Under the pieces are notes generated by a model. The model ran no database searches. It was not told the origin of the DNA and saw only the letters and a list, made by a program, of their open reading frames with translations. The position numbers were made by a program, and so were the translations under genes. This document shows, piece after piece, positions 12,526 to 25,640 of a stretch of DNA of 64,000 nt (positions are counted from its first letter, which is position 1; the number at the start of each line of letters is the position of its first letter). The stretch is from positions 65,656,229 through 65,720,228 of the forward strand of contig JAKCOZ010000004.1 of NCBI GenBank assembly GCA_022605955.1, written 5' to 3'. This DNA comes from Rallus limicola (lineage: Eukaryota; Chordata; Aves; Gruiformes; Rallidae).

Positions 12526-15500
12526 TCTTGAGGGCTTTCAGAAATACCCATTTTTGCATCATTTCTCTGCATTTGAAGCCCATGTTGAAAAATAGACACT
12601 GAAATCAATAGGCACATCATATTCTCCTCCATAAGACAGCAATAGTCCTAGTTCCTCCATGCTCAGCTCTGTAACAAAGCTGGGTATCATCCTTGTTGCT
12701 GTGTACTGATTGTCCTGCAACATCCATGCATGCTCATGTGTCTCTCTTCTAGTGCATAAAGAGCACCCACTGCCCACTGGTATCTATTCACTCCTGGCTC
12801 CTACACTCATTGGCAAATTGCTCTGCAATGAGGAAATCTGCTGTCACGGCCATTGTAATAAAAGTGTGAGATACCATCACGAACTTCCTCTGTTCCCATA
12901 TGGTGGCCATCAGAGGCTTCAGCATCAGCAGTTTCATTTGATACAGCTTCTCTAACTGTCAGAAGGTTGCAAATAGCCTGGCTTGCCTGTGTGAATAAAA
13001 ATGCCTATCCACCATAGCACAAAGATGGACAGGCTAAATGGTTTCTTCATGGATGTTAACAGGAGTTTCACTAGGCATGCACACAACACTCTGGACTATG
13101 GTCCAGAGGCCAGGTGGCAGCCTATGTACACATGGAGACAACCAGGCCTCACCATCATCAAGCCTGCTCATCCTTGCAGATATCTCTGCCCACAGTCTAT
13201 CACCTTCTCTCACAGTCCTCCCATTTCTGGCTCCCTCAGACATTATGCCTTCCATTTCTTCTTCCTCCCTCCTGCCCCAGCCCTGGCCTGTGATTTCTCA
13301 AATCCTATGATCTAGCTTGCCCAGCAAGTGTCCTCTGTTGATCCTGAAAATTGTGCTTTCCTTTTCTTGAGGAAAATAGCTATCTAGCAACAGTTTCCAT
13401 CAGCTGCACTCCCCTTTCCCTTTCCTTTCTTTATTCAGCTGTTGTAAATGCCAAACTGAGGACCCTGCAATCTTTTTCTCACAGGCATTAGCTCTGCTAC
13501 AAGAAAGCTATTGGTTGAGGGAATGGAGGTGATGAACTTTTCAGAAAAGCTACAGACAAAAGCTGATAGATGCCTTCAGCATACCAAACGCACATACACT
13601 ACTTTAGCTGCATTGCAAAACGTCATCACTTTTGGCCTGCAAACAGAACTGAGAGACAAATGCTGAAACTGGAGGATATATACCTATACTGAAAAATAAC
13701 AACAGAACTGCTGTCAGATGCACCTGAGGGGAAAAACTTAAAAACTGGCTCTTTGCCTAAACATGCATTAAATTACATGCAAATAATTAAATGTTCCTTA
13801 TTACTTTTCATATCATTATCATTCATTTGTTCATTATTTTCACAAGCTGTCATCAGCTTTGTCCTTTTCATCTTGTTACCTATATGTGTCACCAGTTATC
13901 TATATTCTTTTTCATCTTTAAATAAAAAATATTTAATAATAAAATTAGAAAATACATGGCATAAATTGAGGCTTGGGAAATAAACCCCACAGATTCTCAC
14001 CATATTCCAAACTTCCAATTGACTATAAGCTGCATTATTTGGTACCCAATGTATCAGGTGGAAAATATCAGATGGGAGCCATTTTTTACTTCTAGAAGTA
14101 TTCCTAGGAATTGTTAGAGTTAAATATTTGAATATTATACCAAAGCTGTGTTACAAACAGATAAACTTGTATGCTGTCAAATGTGCTACACTTGATTGCT
14201 TTGGGGTTTGTTTTTTGTTTGTTTGTTTGGTTTGGGGTTTGTTTTTTTATATAGGGAGAAACATGACAAAGTTGTGAAGAAAGCTTAAGGTTCTTTTTCA
14301 AGCTGAACATTCTCAATTTTCCCTCAAGGTGTAGAGATCATTTGATTAATTTTCAAAGGGCAGACTATGGCTTTTTCTATTTCCCTTGAAGCTTGAGCTA
14401 GTTTTGAACTGGTCAGCCTCTGGAGAATAGTTAGAGCAGTCTTGAGGCTACCGTGACTGGTGCTACCTGCTGTGATTGTCAGCAATGACCCTCTGGCTTG
14501 CAGAGAGTTTACAAATGCAAGAGGGATGAAATAGCAGCAAGCATCTCACCAGCATTTAATCCCACTTTCTTACATTAGTATTGACTGGGTTGTGAAGTAA
14601 AGCAGGTTAGGATGCCACCTTTCTCCTGTGCTATTGGCTTCACAAATGGTAAGAAATGAAAGGAAGAAGGCACAAGATGTGCAATTGTCCTTTTTCTCCA
14701 ACACTGTCCAGCAAAGCTGAGTGAAGGCCCAGAAGACTATTCTCATCACAACAGAATGAATGCCTGCCTGGTGGAGTCCTGAGTGTGTGCGACCAGATAA
14801 GGCAACTTATGTGGGGACACCCTTTTGACTGACAGTGAGGTGGCTGGCAAAACCATGTTTGTGTGTACAAGCTAGCTAAATGCCCAGGCATGAAAGTCAA
14901 TGTTTTCCACCTTCGAGATGTGTCCTGCCAAAGGACATTAGTACCATTGCATGCTGAGCCTTTTGCTGCTTTCCTTTTACCTTTACATCCATTTGGAGCC
15001 CTGGCAGGGAGAGCTGAGACTGCAGACCAGCTTACACGGTTCCAACAGGAGTCAAATTCATTTTTCATCTGAAGCTTCTTGGTTCTGATTCTGACATGAG
15101 ACATTTCATCAGGTTATGAATTATTTTTGCAAAAGCAGAACTGTGACTTGTCTGTCTGGTTTCTCTGTGGGACAGTTGTGTCATTTGTTTTTTTAAAAAT
15201 AAGAATACCAGTGAAAGACATCCTTTGTGTTTTCAATTTGGAGCGCATCAGTGAGGTGAGAAATGCAGCGTTAGTGTTATGTCTATTTTAGTAGAGGGCA
15301 CAACTGTGCATTTTGATGTTATGTTTCTGCGTTATATTTAATCACAAAGGCAGAGCCTTTCTTCTGTGCTGCTTTCTATTTGACCTCCAAAACAACTGCA
15401 AAGTATTAGAATGACTCCAGCATCCTCTCCAGCATGAATGTTTCTTCAGCTCAAGCGAAATGCCCACAGTTACATTAGCCTGGTTATCTGACAGACTGCT

Positions 15501-17049
15501 CATAGAAAACAGCTGATTCTTTTTTTTAAAAATGAACAGCTTTGGCTTCCTGTGATCAATCTTCTTGGCTACAGCAATAAATATGCTAAACTGCAGGTGC
15601 CAGCAAGCTTTGAGATGGTCTGAGGCATGAATGCTGACCCACAGTGTGTTTTGTGTGTCGTCAAACAGCCTACCTTGTGTACAACTATTTGGCCTATTCG
15701 TTAACTTGGGTTTTTAACTTAATATGTGCTTATTTACTTAAGGAATTAGATCCAGTGTGGGAGAGATGCAAAGCAGCCTGTGGTTTAGGAGTTTAGTAAA
15801 TAATCTCAGCTTTGTTCAGTTTTGCTCTAGGTCAGGCTGCTGCATGGAGTAATTCCATATGGCAACCTGATTTGAGCTTACTCAAAGTAAACCTTAAAAT
15901 GGATTTTGGCAAAATCCATCCAGCCATCAGGAACACATTCTCAGTTTCTGCTGAGGATTTCCTGATAGCTTGCTTTATTTAAAAAAAGAAGCAACAAAAA
16001 AACAACAGAAAAAGATAAAAACTTTGAAACTTTTTTACTGTCTGAAACACCCTTCCTCCCCCCTCCCCAATCTTAAGCATCAAAAAAGGCCTTTAGGCTG
16101 CTCTAATTTAATCCAAGAGCCATAGAAGTTAGGAGGTGCAAACATGGCTTAAGGGACTTTGCCTCCCCCCAGCCTGCTGCACTCCATGCTTTCAGTGATG
16201 CAGTTTAGCGGGTGTAGATTCTCATGAAGGAGAAGCATGATGGAGGGCATAGCAACTGCCCGCTCTTTGCTTCTTTGCCCCAGTTCCTGTGTGCTGGTGC
16301 TAAGCGGTGGCCACCTGGCCCCTCACCTCCTTGGGCAAGGATGTAACCCTTGGGGTACGTGGGCTATTGAAGCTTCTGCTGCTTGGGTAAGGATAAAAGG
16401 GAAGCGGATGGTTTTGAGTGGTGAGAGAGCCTCCTGTGGGGTGCCTCCAGTAGTCAAAAGCCAGGGGTAAAATCCTGGCATTAATGATGCCATTGACATA
16501 AATGCTTTGGTCCCACGGAAGTATGGCCAAAAACATAAAAACATTTTGAAAACAACACTTGAGGCAGGTCAGTGTGCCTCCCTCAATGGAGAGAGGGAAA
16601 GTGTAAGGAAACAGATTTACTTGTGTTTGAAACAAACATAATTAAAAAAAATGTGGGTAAGGATACAAGTGCACACACAAAATCCTCTATTGTCAGTTAG
16701 CTGAACGATGTCAAACGTGAATAAAACCCCTGAGATAAAACTTGGGATAGACAGTAGAAATTCTGGCAGGGCTATTTCAAAGCGGGGCTCTTAGGAAAAG
16801 CTGCTGATTGAAATCAATACAGCAAGACCTGGAATCCAAAAAGACCATTTCTAAGACCTGAGAGGGTCACTGAGCAGAAGTGTCAGTTGATAGTATCGAG
16901 GCTGCAATTGCCTTTACCAAGATGCTCCAGTGTTTGCTTTAGTGAATTCTTGCAGCTGGTGGCTGAGCATACATTTAGCATCCCACCCGAGACTGGCCTG
17001 CTGGGGGAAGGGAAGTTTTTAAAGACTCCTGCCGCTTAAACAACTGCCT
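12526..17049. other. Intergenic DNA, no gene recognised
   Basis: Ordinary intergenic sequence. A G/T-rich run with repeated GTTT units lies at about 14205-14247. An open frame of 154 codons on the - strand at 14640-15104 has no recognisable domain and mixed composition. I treat it as chance, as with the overlapping frames at 13001-13315 and 16237-16635. No CR1 or LTR pieces were recognised here. Confidence 0.5.
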
Positions 17050-17620
17050 CAACTCCCACACTAGCATGTCAGAGATTCCATATATTAATCAATAATGTTT
17101 GATTAATGTACTGCATCGAATGAATTGAAGGGGTGATTTTTTATGGAGAGAGTTTAAAAGGGATTGAAGCTCTCTCTCTTTTCTGTTTCTATTATTTAAA
17201 TGTGTTCATTCATTTGACTTCTTAAAAAGTTATGATTTATCACATGAACCTTTTTTTAAATGACCTTGGTTAATATTTTAACTTTTCTCATGGTAATGAT
17301 GGATTGTGTTTTGGTATTTTTTTATTTATTATGCAGCATTTCATTAGGTAATGGCTTTACAGGGAGTGACACAACATGAGTACTTTATAGCATTAGAAAT
17401 GTCTGTAGACATTTCCCGGTGGTTTAGCAGAAGAAGATAGAAAAATTATTAAAAAATAAATAAGCAGAGAGACTGCATTTCCACTTCTTATATGCCATTG
17501 TTTGCCCATACTGGAATTGCAGTGTTAGAAAAATAATGTCAAAAAGTAAAGGGTATGAATTGAACTTTTTATTTATACCAAAAAGAATGTATTGTATTTT
17601 TTTACAATGACTCTTTTAAG
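17050..17620. promoter_or_regulatory. Candidate distal enhancer with two perfect dyads
   Basis: This transposon-free, AT-rich block lies about 12 kb past the SIM1 stop. It contains attaatcaa / ttgattaat as perfect 9-bp inverted arms (17084-17092 and 17099-17107), each arm matching the PBX/HOX-type TGATTAAT core. A second perfect 9-bp dyad, gaaatgtct / agacatttc (17396-17404 and 17407-17415), contains GTCT/AGAC, the SMAD half-site. Between them are further homeodomain-like ATTA cores and a ttatgatttatcac word. These motif matches are seen directly; enhancer function and SIM1 as the target are inference from position. Confidence 0.35.
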
Positions 17621-20261
17621 TGCAGTTTTTGATGTTCACTTAAAAACACGCTACCTGATGAATATATGAATTACTTGATCAAATTCAGTTGCACTGTATT
17701 TCTATTACAAGGAGGTGCAGAGGAGAGAGAGCATTCAGGTAGAGTTTGCCCAGCCCAGTGTTTCCATTTTAATTGCTATCTATTTTTAGCACTCAGATTC
17801 TCAGCAGGTCACTCCAAGTCACTGAGGTTAGTGGCTCTGTACCAACTTGTTCCAGCTAAGATCTCCAAATCTCTCTTGTTGTCATGGTTTCCTATGAGAA
17901 TGAAGCTCATACAACCACATTGTCTCTTTATCCATCTGTCTGTCACTTCATCCCTGATATCTTTGCAACTCTTCTGCCTAACCAAAATAAGTTTTCAAAA
18001 GAGATGTCAGTCTAAATTCTTACAATTTTTGTAAAAATAGGATGCTACAGAGAGGCAAGAGATTTTCCATGCTGCAGCTCAAGTGAGACACGAGCTTCGC
18101 TCTTAAACATCAGAACACAGCAACTCAAACACGAGACACTGGACTCCTAAGGGAGTGAGGTTCAGTGGGTTATATTCTCAGACAGTTGTGCCTTTTGTTG
18201 TATTTAAAATTCCTTTGGTACTATCCATTCAAATCTAGTGGGGAGATGACATTATGCGTCTGAGCCTTGAAAAGGCTAGATGGTCTCCTACATCAGGGAA
18301 ATGTTTGTTGATACAGTGAAACACTGATGCTCAAGTGAAGATTCTTTCAAAATTGCTATGTGGTCTACATAAAAATGTCACTGAAATAAAAAATATCCCA
18401 ACACAAATGGATTTTAATCTGTAGGGTGATTTAATGTGGAGGGGTTTTATGTTGTTTTGTTTTGGGTTTTTCTTTTCTAATCTGATTTAGGACTGCTTGC
18501 TCGAATACGAATTAAATAGGAGAAAACACTGTCTGCGTATTTTGAAGCAATGTCCTTACTTTCACTGTAATATTTCAATTCAACAGATTTTTTTGCCATA
18601 GCTTGGGTATTATTTAGGGTGATAGTAAAGACCACTATGACGATGTATGTAGAAACTAGTTTTAAAATCCAAACATAACTGATGAGAGGATATTCACTGT
18701 GACATCAGACATTGCTACAATGACCACATAAATTCCATGAGGTGATGAGGAACAAGGAGAAAGCATGGAAATTCACAATGTTCCAATACATTTGCCATAA
18801 GGATTGTACCTATCTTTTTATTTGCCACAGACAATATAAATGATGAGCAACAGAATGGAGATACAAATCATCAAGCATATGCATAACACTACAGATTACA
18901 CTACACTGAGTATGTGTGAGAAAAGAAGACTTTACCAGTATCTAGTTCAAATGAAACGGTGTAAAAAGCAGCATCCAAAAAATCAGTCCCAGACTAATGA
19001 TGAGCAGACTGTTTCAACTACAGACATTCAACTACATTTTGGTGTGAGCATATTATGCATATGGGTTTGTGAACACTCTTCCAATTAACTTTGTCAGTCT
19101 GAGACAATAATATTAAAATAATGACAAGCTCCTGAGGCGGCCTGAGATTTTTGCCATGTTTATATGAATGCATCTAGGTTAAGATCTTTAGTGTCTCTCC
19201 GAATTTCACATGCAGTCTTTTGTCCTTCTTGAGGGCTTCTTCTGGGGCATGGAGAATTGGTTGTATACTTCCATCCCTGGGGAAATGGGTCTTTATTGCT
19301 CAGCTGCTGCAGTTGTGAAGGATCTAGCCATGGTCTTGGCCAGTCTTACTCCCCAAATGGTAAGACAATCTGAGGGAACTTCTTGGTTCTCCTATAGATT
19401 TCACAGATTTGAATTTACTTGGTTTCGACATTGTAGTGATTTATTTAGATTATATATAAAATAAATATACCAAAATACATTCAGATTATAGTGATTTCAG
19501 AAGTCAGAGAAAAAAACACAAGAATCATTCAGGTATTTACAAGGAAAAAAGTGTCACACAACTACAGAGTAATGATAATTCTGGCTGGATATTGATGGAT
19601 GGGTGTAGGACAATAGACACAAGACCATGAAATGAAGTTGGCAGGAAGGCAAATACTTAAGCTTCATTCAGTGGATTTCCTGGTAACTAGTATGCTTTTG
19701 TTTATTTGTGTTGTCTTTTGCATGAGGAAAATAATTTTAACACTATAACAAGTATATCCACCTCTATATATCTCACCCCCAAAATTTCCCACCAACTCCA
19801 TCAGTAGTTTTCCACAAATAACCAGTGAAACATCAAGTCTTTAGTGAAGAGGAAAGAAAATATTCAGAAGTTTTAAAACAGTCTTTGTCTTATGTCTGGT
19901 AAGTAACACAAGGAAACCTGCCTTCAAGTCTGATTATTTTAGAAAAAGAAGAGAAGAGAAATAATGGTTTCTCTTTCAATCAGAATCTATCTGCAAGTTC
20001 TGTTAAAGCATATAATTTATATCTTCATTAAGATGAGGTTATTCTCAAATAATCCAGAGAGACAGATGTCTTTGGGTTATTTATATTTTATATCCTTTTC
20101 CATGAGATGATATGCGAATGGCCTTATGGCAAGCAGATAATGAAATGAGATGTATGAACAGGCTTTCAAATGCTGTTAAGCTTGAAGGGGCACCAAGTGT
20201 GTGGTTAAAAACCAGTCTGCAGCCTATGATGGGCCTGATTCCTGTCTCAGCAGCACCAGTG
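17621..20261. other. Intergenic DNA, no feature recognised
   Basis: AT-rich sequence with only short open frames (the longest is 122 codons at 17666-18034, with no recognisable product). No repeat family was identified. Confidence 0.5.
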
Positions 20262-20317
20262 TTGGACCCGATGATCTCTTGAGGTCCCTTCCAACCCCTA
20301 AGATTCTGTGATTCTGT
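20262..20317 (+). mobile_element. CR1 LINE 3'-terminal fragment
   Basis: The words ttggacc-atgatctcttgaggt, cccttccaacccc and the closing attctgtgattctgt form the conserved 3' end of avian CR1, including its short terminal repeat of attctgtg type. Only about 55 bases are recognisable, so this is a severely 5'-truncated + strand copy. Upstream sequence may include more diverged CR1 but I cannot confirm it. A 9-bp tandem duplication (tcactgcgg) lies just after it at about 20335-20353. Confidence 0.8.
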
Positions 20318-23300
20318 AAGGTGGGGAGACTGTGTCACTGCGGTCACTGCGGTCAGAAGCCATCTACCTTTGTACAGTTCTACAGCAGAATAATTGTGGT
20401 AAATTGTATTGCTGACTTAAGATGGTATAAAAGAGAAAGAGAGGAAAAAATGAGCCTTTTTCACAAGATCCACTGTGCTCACTGATTCTTATATGTTACA
20501 CAGTTGTCATAAATCTAACAACAAGTGGTTTTACTTGATGAAATTATTCTTACTAATTTTTAAGCTGTCACAGACAGATCTAAAGCAAGTTATGTGGTCA
20601 AGTTGGAGTGGGTTGTTTTTTCTTGCAAATGTACAAAGCATTCTGTCTTCAGTTCTGAAAGTGGAAACATGACTTCTTCCCGACCTTGCCTGGGCATGCA
20701 GGGGTTGTTGGCTGAAAGGAAGTATATTTGCTTTTTTAAAAAAAGAAAAGAAAACATTAAAAAAAAATGTTCGTGAAAGATCAGGTAGCATCTTCCCTGA
20801 AAGATCCTTAACATCATTTGTAACAGTACCAACAATAACTCGTGCTCTTTTTGGACAAGGTGTGCCAGTAACAGTGCAAAAAGTAAAATCAATGGCCATC
20901 TCAGACATAGCACTATTGCTCATGAACAGATTGATGTGTTCACGCACAATTGCTCTGAGAGGCCCTAGACATGTTGGGGTCAAATTGGCAAAATAGGTAG
21001 CAACTGTATTCTCACTGCAGCCTCCAAAGGAGAGAGGCAGATGTCTATTCTATCTTGCAAACACATTCTTTTACAATGTGTTACTTCATCTCTTTTATTG
21101 CACAAGAGGAAAGTGAGAGACAGAGAATCAAGGATAACACTAATGATAGACCATATGGAATCCATAAACAATGTTGTTCTAGAATAAGATGGCCTTTAAA
21201 GGAGGTGGGGCCGTATTGTACTTGGGCCAGACATTACCTAACTCTCCAGGTGAAAGAAGGAGAATAGGTGAGAATAGGGAGCAGACGCCGAGAGAATGTG
21301 ACTCAGAGCATGGCTTTCTGGAAGATATAAAGAGCAGCTTGAATCCCTTTAAAGATCGGAGTTCCTTTGTACTAAAATAGGCTGCTCCTGCTCATTGGGA
21401 GCTGAGCCTTCCTCATGAAGACTACTGAAGAAAGTACTATTTTGAAACTGCATTAAGAATTTGGCCTGTTATTTATGAGCCACTTTGGAAATTCTGCTTC
21501 TATGTGAAGACACAGGGCTCCTGAGCCAGGAAACAACTGAGAGAACATCTTCTAGTACAAAATGCCCTTTCTGTGACAAAGGGAAGCCAGCAACAACAAC
21601 AAAAGACTCAGGGCAGTCCCAAAGAACTGGATGGGAGAACTGCTACGCTGCCACTTTAACAGTCTTTGAAAGCTTGATTTGGGTAGCACTGTACTCAGCA
21701 AGTCACCCTGCTGAAAGTAGCCATTGTTCTTGGTGTTGCATCTGAGCCAAGCTAGACCACGGGCCAGCAAGTGGGACAGCTGTCTGCAGTGAGGAAACTA
21801 GACGAGTTAGTTATTTCTCTTCTTATTGCATCCAACCAGCCAATGTTTTAACAGCATGAGCATAGGGAAGAATGATAGTGTCTGTCTCCCCCAGCATATG
21901 TGAAGGTTTCAGGTTTTGGCCTTGCTGTATTTGACCTCATTTAGGACAAGAATGCTTTTATCTAAATCAAAGCCAATTTCTAGTATTAGCCTGAACTTGT
22001 GGAGACCCCCAGTGAACAAAAATATCACAGGAATTAGGCAATGCGTTCAGAATGCATTTTGAAGTTTTAAGCATGTGCTTAAGTGCTTTTCTGGCTCTAC
22101 TTTAATGAAAGATGGAAATGTAATGTGGAAATATGACCAAGAAATTCTGTTTCATTAAAACTGGAACGAATCCCAGTGATGATCAAAACTCAAAATGAAG
22201 CACTATCTTGACATTTAAAAGTAGCTTCCCTCCATGTTTATTCTCTTAATTTTGCTGCTGCCCTATGTGGGCCCGTCAAGAGATCACAACAGTGAGTTTG
22301 TTTGCTACACTTTCACTGTTAGGTAGAATATACTTGTTATTGGACAATGGTTTGTCACATCAGGGTGTGGGAGAAGGACAGTACAAACAAAACCCCAAGT
22401 ATAAGAGCATAATAGGAGATTGCTCACTGCTTATCCAAATTTTATCTGACTTCCTTGAAAAGGCTAAGAGCACAGAAATGGGTAACAATAAATAGTCGAT
22501 ACAGAAGAAAAAAGACTTTTTCTGTTTTCATTTCTTCTGTGGCATGCTTCCATAATTTATCTAGTAACAGCAATAAAATAACAGCCGGTTGAGTGAGGGA
22601 CCTCCATCACAGGGATGTTGTGTCCCAAGAAGGATCTTCTAGTTGGGGGCCTGTGTCTTTTTGAAGCTGTGACCAAGTGCCCAAGCAGAAGCAGCTGCTC
22701 ATCTGTCTCAGGTCAGGCCACAATGAAGTGTCAGAGCAGCATGACCTGTCTGGTGGCTAAGAGAGAGGCAGGAAAAATCTGAAGGGAAAGACAGCCAAAA
22801 GCTTAAGGAAATAGCGAAGGATTTTAGTAGGAACAATACTCTTGTTTTCTGCAGGATCTTTTGGCTGAGTTACAGAAGAAGAGTCTGGGTTTTGTCTCTC
22901 TGCACAGGGGGAAGTGACAACTCGGGAGGAGATAATTGTGCTGAGATTTGGTGAGCCCCTGTCCTGGGAGTAGCCCAGTGCTCATCACACGTCTTTGCTT
23001 TGGGGCCTGATGTTCTTTCACAGTGCTTGTAAGAATGGTGCTATCACTAGCACGGCAGAATTAGCATTATGTGAAGAAGGCTGCCATACTGGGGCTGAGC
23101 TCAGTGGGTTCCTGTGGGTGTTGACAGGAGACTTAGACAGTCCTCCTCTTCTGCATTTACTAGAGCTATAGATTTTGAATGAGAGCCAAAAGCTAAATGG
23201 GTTCAAACCAAAAAATGATAGGTCAATCAGTTGCTAGTACATGTGATGATCTGGATGCAATCTGGATGGCAGAGATGGGGGGAAGTTTAGCTATGGCTTT

Positions 23301-25559
23301 GTCTCTTATGTGCAGTCATTTTGGTTACTGCTGTAAAATGTGACAACATAGTCTAGCCTTTTTCATTAGTCACTAAAAAAGAAAATTCATAATATCAACC
23401 TGCCACCCTTCCTACTTTTTCAGTTGAATAAAAGACAGGCAGCAGCATCTTTTTGATGAAAATATTGCAAAGTTAAGGATCCCATAGCCGAGTAATGTAA
23501 ACCAGCAAATATATCTCTGAATACAATCAGGTCTTTTTAACATGCATACCCTGGACACCCATGAAAATCCAGTGAACACTGCATTATTATGGGGAAGAAC
23601 ATGAAAGAAAAATGGACCATGAAGATGATATATACTAAAATTTTTTCAACTGTGACTTTTAGTACCACTTTTATTCATAGCTTAGCAGGAGACCTTAGCT
23701 ATGCTGAGTAATTGCCAAATGGCATGGTAAACTAACAAGTGGGTTTTCTGTATGTTATCTCCAGTTTAGTGGAGCTTTGTAGGGCAACAAACCACTAGTA
23801 GATCACAACTCATTTTGGCAGGCCATTTTGCGTGCATTATTGACCTTTTCTTGCTGTCCATAAATCCTTGACAATGCTGACACAGAAACGCACCAACTGA
23901 CCTTTCAAAAAATGTTGGAAATAATCCGTTCCAGCTGCAGGCTGAGGACACTGACCATATTCAAATATAAATCTCTCCATCAGCACCATGGACTGCTGGC
24001 AACAACAGCATTCTCACTCCCCGAACTGATTTTCCACACCAACAGGCCTGATGTCCCTTATGAAAAAGAAATTTCTCACTGACTCAAGGCAGGAGGAGGA
24101 AACATCCTTTTATAGCAGAGGAAAATTTAGGACAGCACTAGTTTGGTTTGACTTTCCTCAAAAGCTGGCTAGTAACTAGAGCATCCTCCCTTGACAGTTC
24201 TTCAAGGTAAATGTTCTCAGCACCTGTAAACCTCGTGGTCCTCAGGCCTAAGCTCAGAACAAAAGGTACATTTCCTGGTTTTGAGCTGGCATCCTTTCTT
24301 CATGTTTTAAAACACAAAACTTTTCTCTCAAAACATTTTGCGCAACATGTTGTCTCAATTTGCAGGTGCAATGTTTGTTTTTCCATATCTTCTAAAGGGA
24401 AAAAAAAGGAACCCATATTGAGAACTGACTCTTTGGCTGTGTTAAGCTATTGTAGTGCAGGGGTTCTCATGAGACTGGATCCTCGAACCAGCTGCCTGGC
24501 TTAGCTAAGCTGTGTAAGGGGCAGTTACACAGGGCTTATGATGTGTGAAAATGATCTTAATTTGAGGTCAGCAATGGATGAGCTGCTTTGCATGACTTCT
24601 TGATGGGCATTTTCTGCAGGCTGAAAGCACAGTAAGTTTGCAGACTGCCTTACCTTGGGGCACTTTGTTCACGTTCTTAAGATAATTGGAGGTCAACAGT
24701 TTGGCAGGGCTGAAAAAGAAACTGTCTTCTCGTATGATTAGCAGTTACATACAGTGTGCAGTAATTAAACTTAAGATTACTGAAAGGAAGATCAAATCTC
24801 TTCCATACTGTTGAACTACACAGGTCTCTAATTGCTAAGGTAAGGGTAAGATGCTGATGGGAGATTCTGCATGTTGGAAAATGTCTTCTGAAATGTGTGG
24901 TGTCCAACTTTGGTGTATTTAAGAAAAAGTTCCATCTAGCTAAAAAGAAATATAAAAAGTTTTCAGATAGTAGCTGAAAGAAAATCTGTATTGTATACAT
25001 TGTAATATTACAAATCCCACTGACTCTTTATTATAGATACTACTAATAATATTTTACATTTCCAAAGAAAGGTAATTTGGCCTGTTAAAATTTATTTCCA
25101 GAAAATTTATTTCCTGATCACAGGGAAAGGTGAGCAAAAAAAGAAGTGGAATTTTGCAATAAACTTTTATCCCTTTTCTTCCTCATTAAACATCCAGGGC
25201 AGTATGCCTCAAAATGATCTTTTTTTCAACCCCCTTGCCAGGGTCTGTTTTCCTTTGTCACCCATAGGTTTGATAGTACAGATTTGACTTTGCTAATATG
25301 CTTCTTTCTGTTTGCTTTGTGTTTAATTCTGGGATAGAATTAGTGGAAGCATGTTCTGCATATAAGAGTGCTTCACATTTCCTTTCCAGCTGGCTAGTAT
25401 ATATATTTTTTTTGTAATTATTGTTTCTACATTTGTTTCGAATTTCCCTGCCTCCTTGAAGTGAGGGATAATAATTTTGAGAACCAGTGCATGAGTATTA
25501 AACTCATCTGTGTAAAAGGGAATTCCTGCAGCTTGGATGAGATTCTAACACTTTTTATT
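20318..25559. other. Intergenic DNA with one ambiguous open frame
   Basis: There is no recognised gene. The - strand frame 20531-20983 (150 codons) has an N-terminal half with fairly protein-like composition and a Phe/Lys-rich second half over an A-rich run. It has no recognised domain, and frames upstream of it are broken. Other frames up to 25 kb are short. No transposon was identified in this interval. Confidence 0.45.
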
Positions 25560-25640
25560 TCCCCTCTTAAAGGCTAGGGACCATGTAATGATCTAGTCCA
25601 CCCTTCTGAGACCATAAACCTCATCATGGTTCCTTAGCTT
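25560..25640 (-). mobile_element. Possible ancient CR1 3'-end remnant
   Basis: Read on the - strand, the segment includes ggactagatcattacatggt followed by ccctag. This resembles the diverged CR1 3' end, in which a 'ggactagatgat...ggtccct' motif is characteristic. Divergence is high, and no terminal octamer repeat survives. It could be coincidence. Confidence 0.35.

Noticed and set aside
14640..15104. 154-codon minus-strand frame
   Set aside because: No recognised domain. The length is within what chance gives for locally higher GC, and no splice context or polyadenylation signal supports it.
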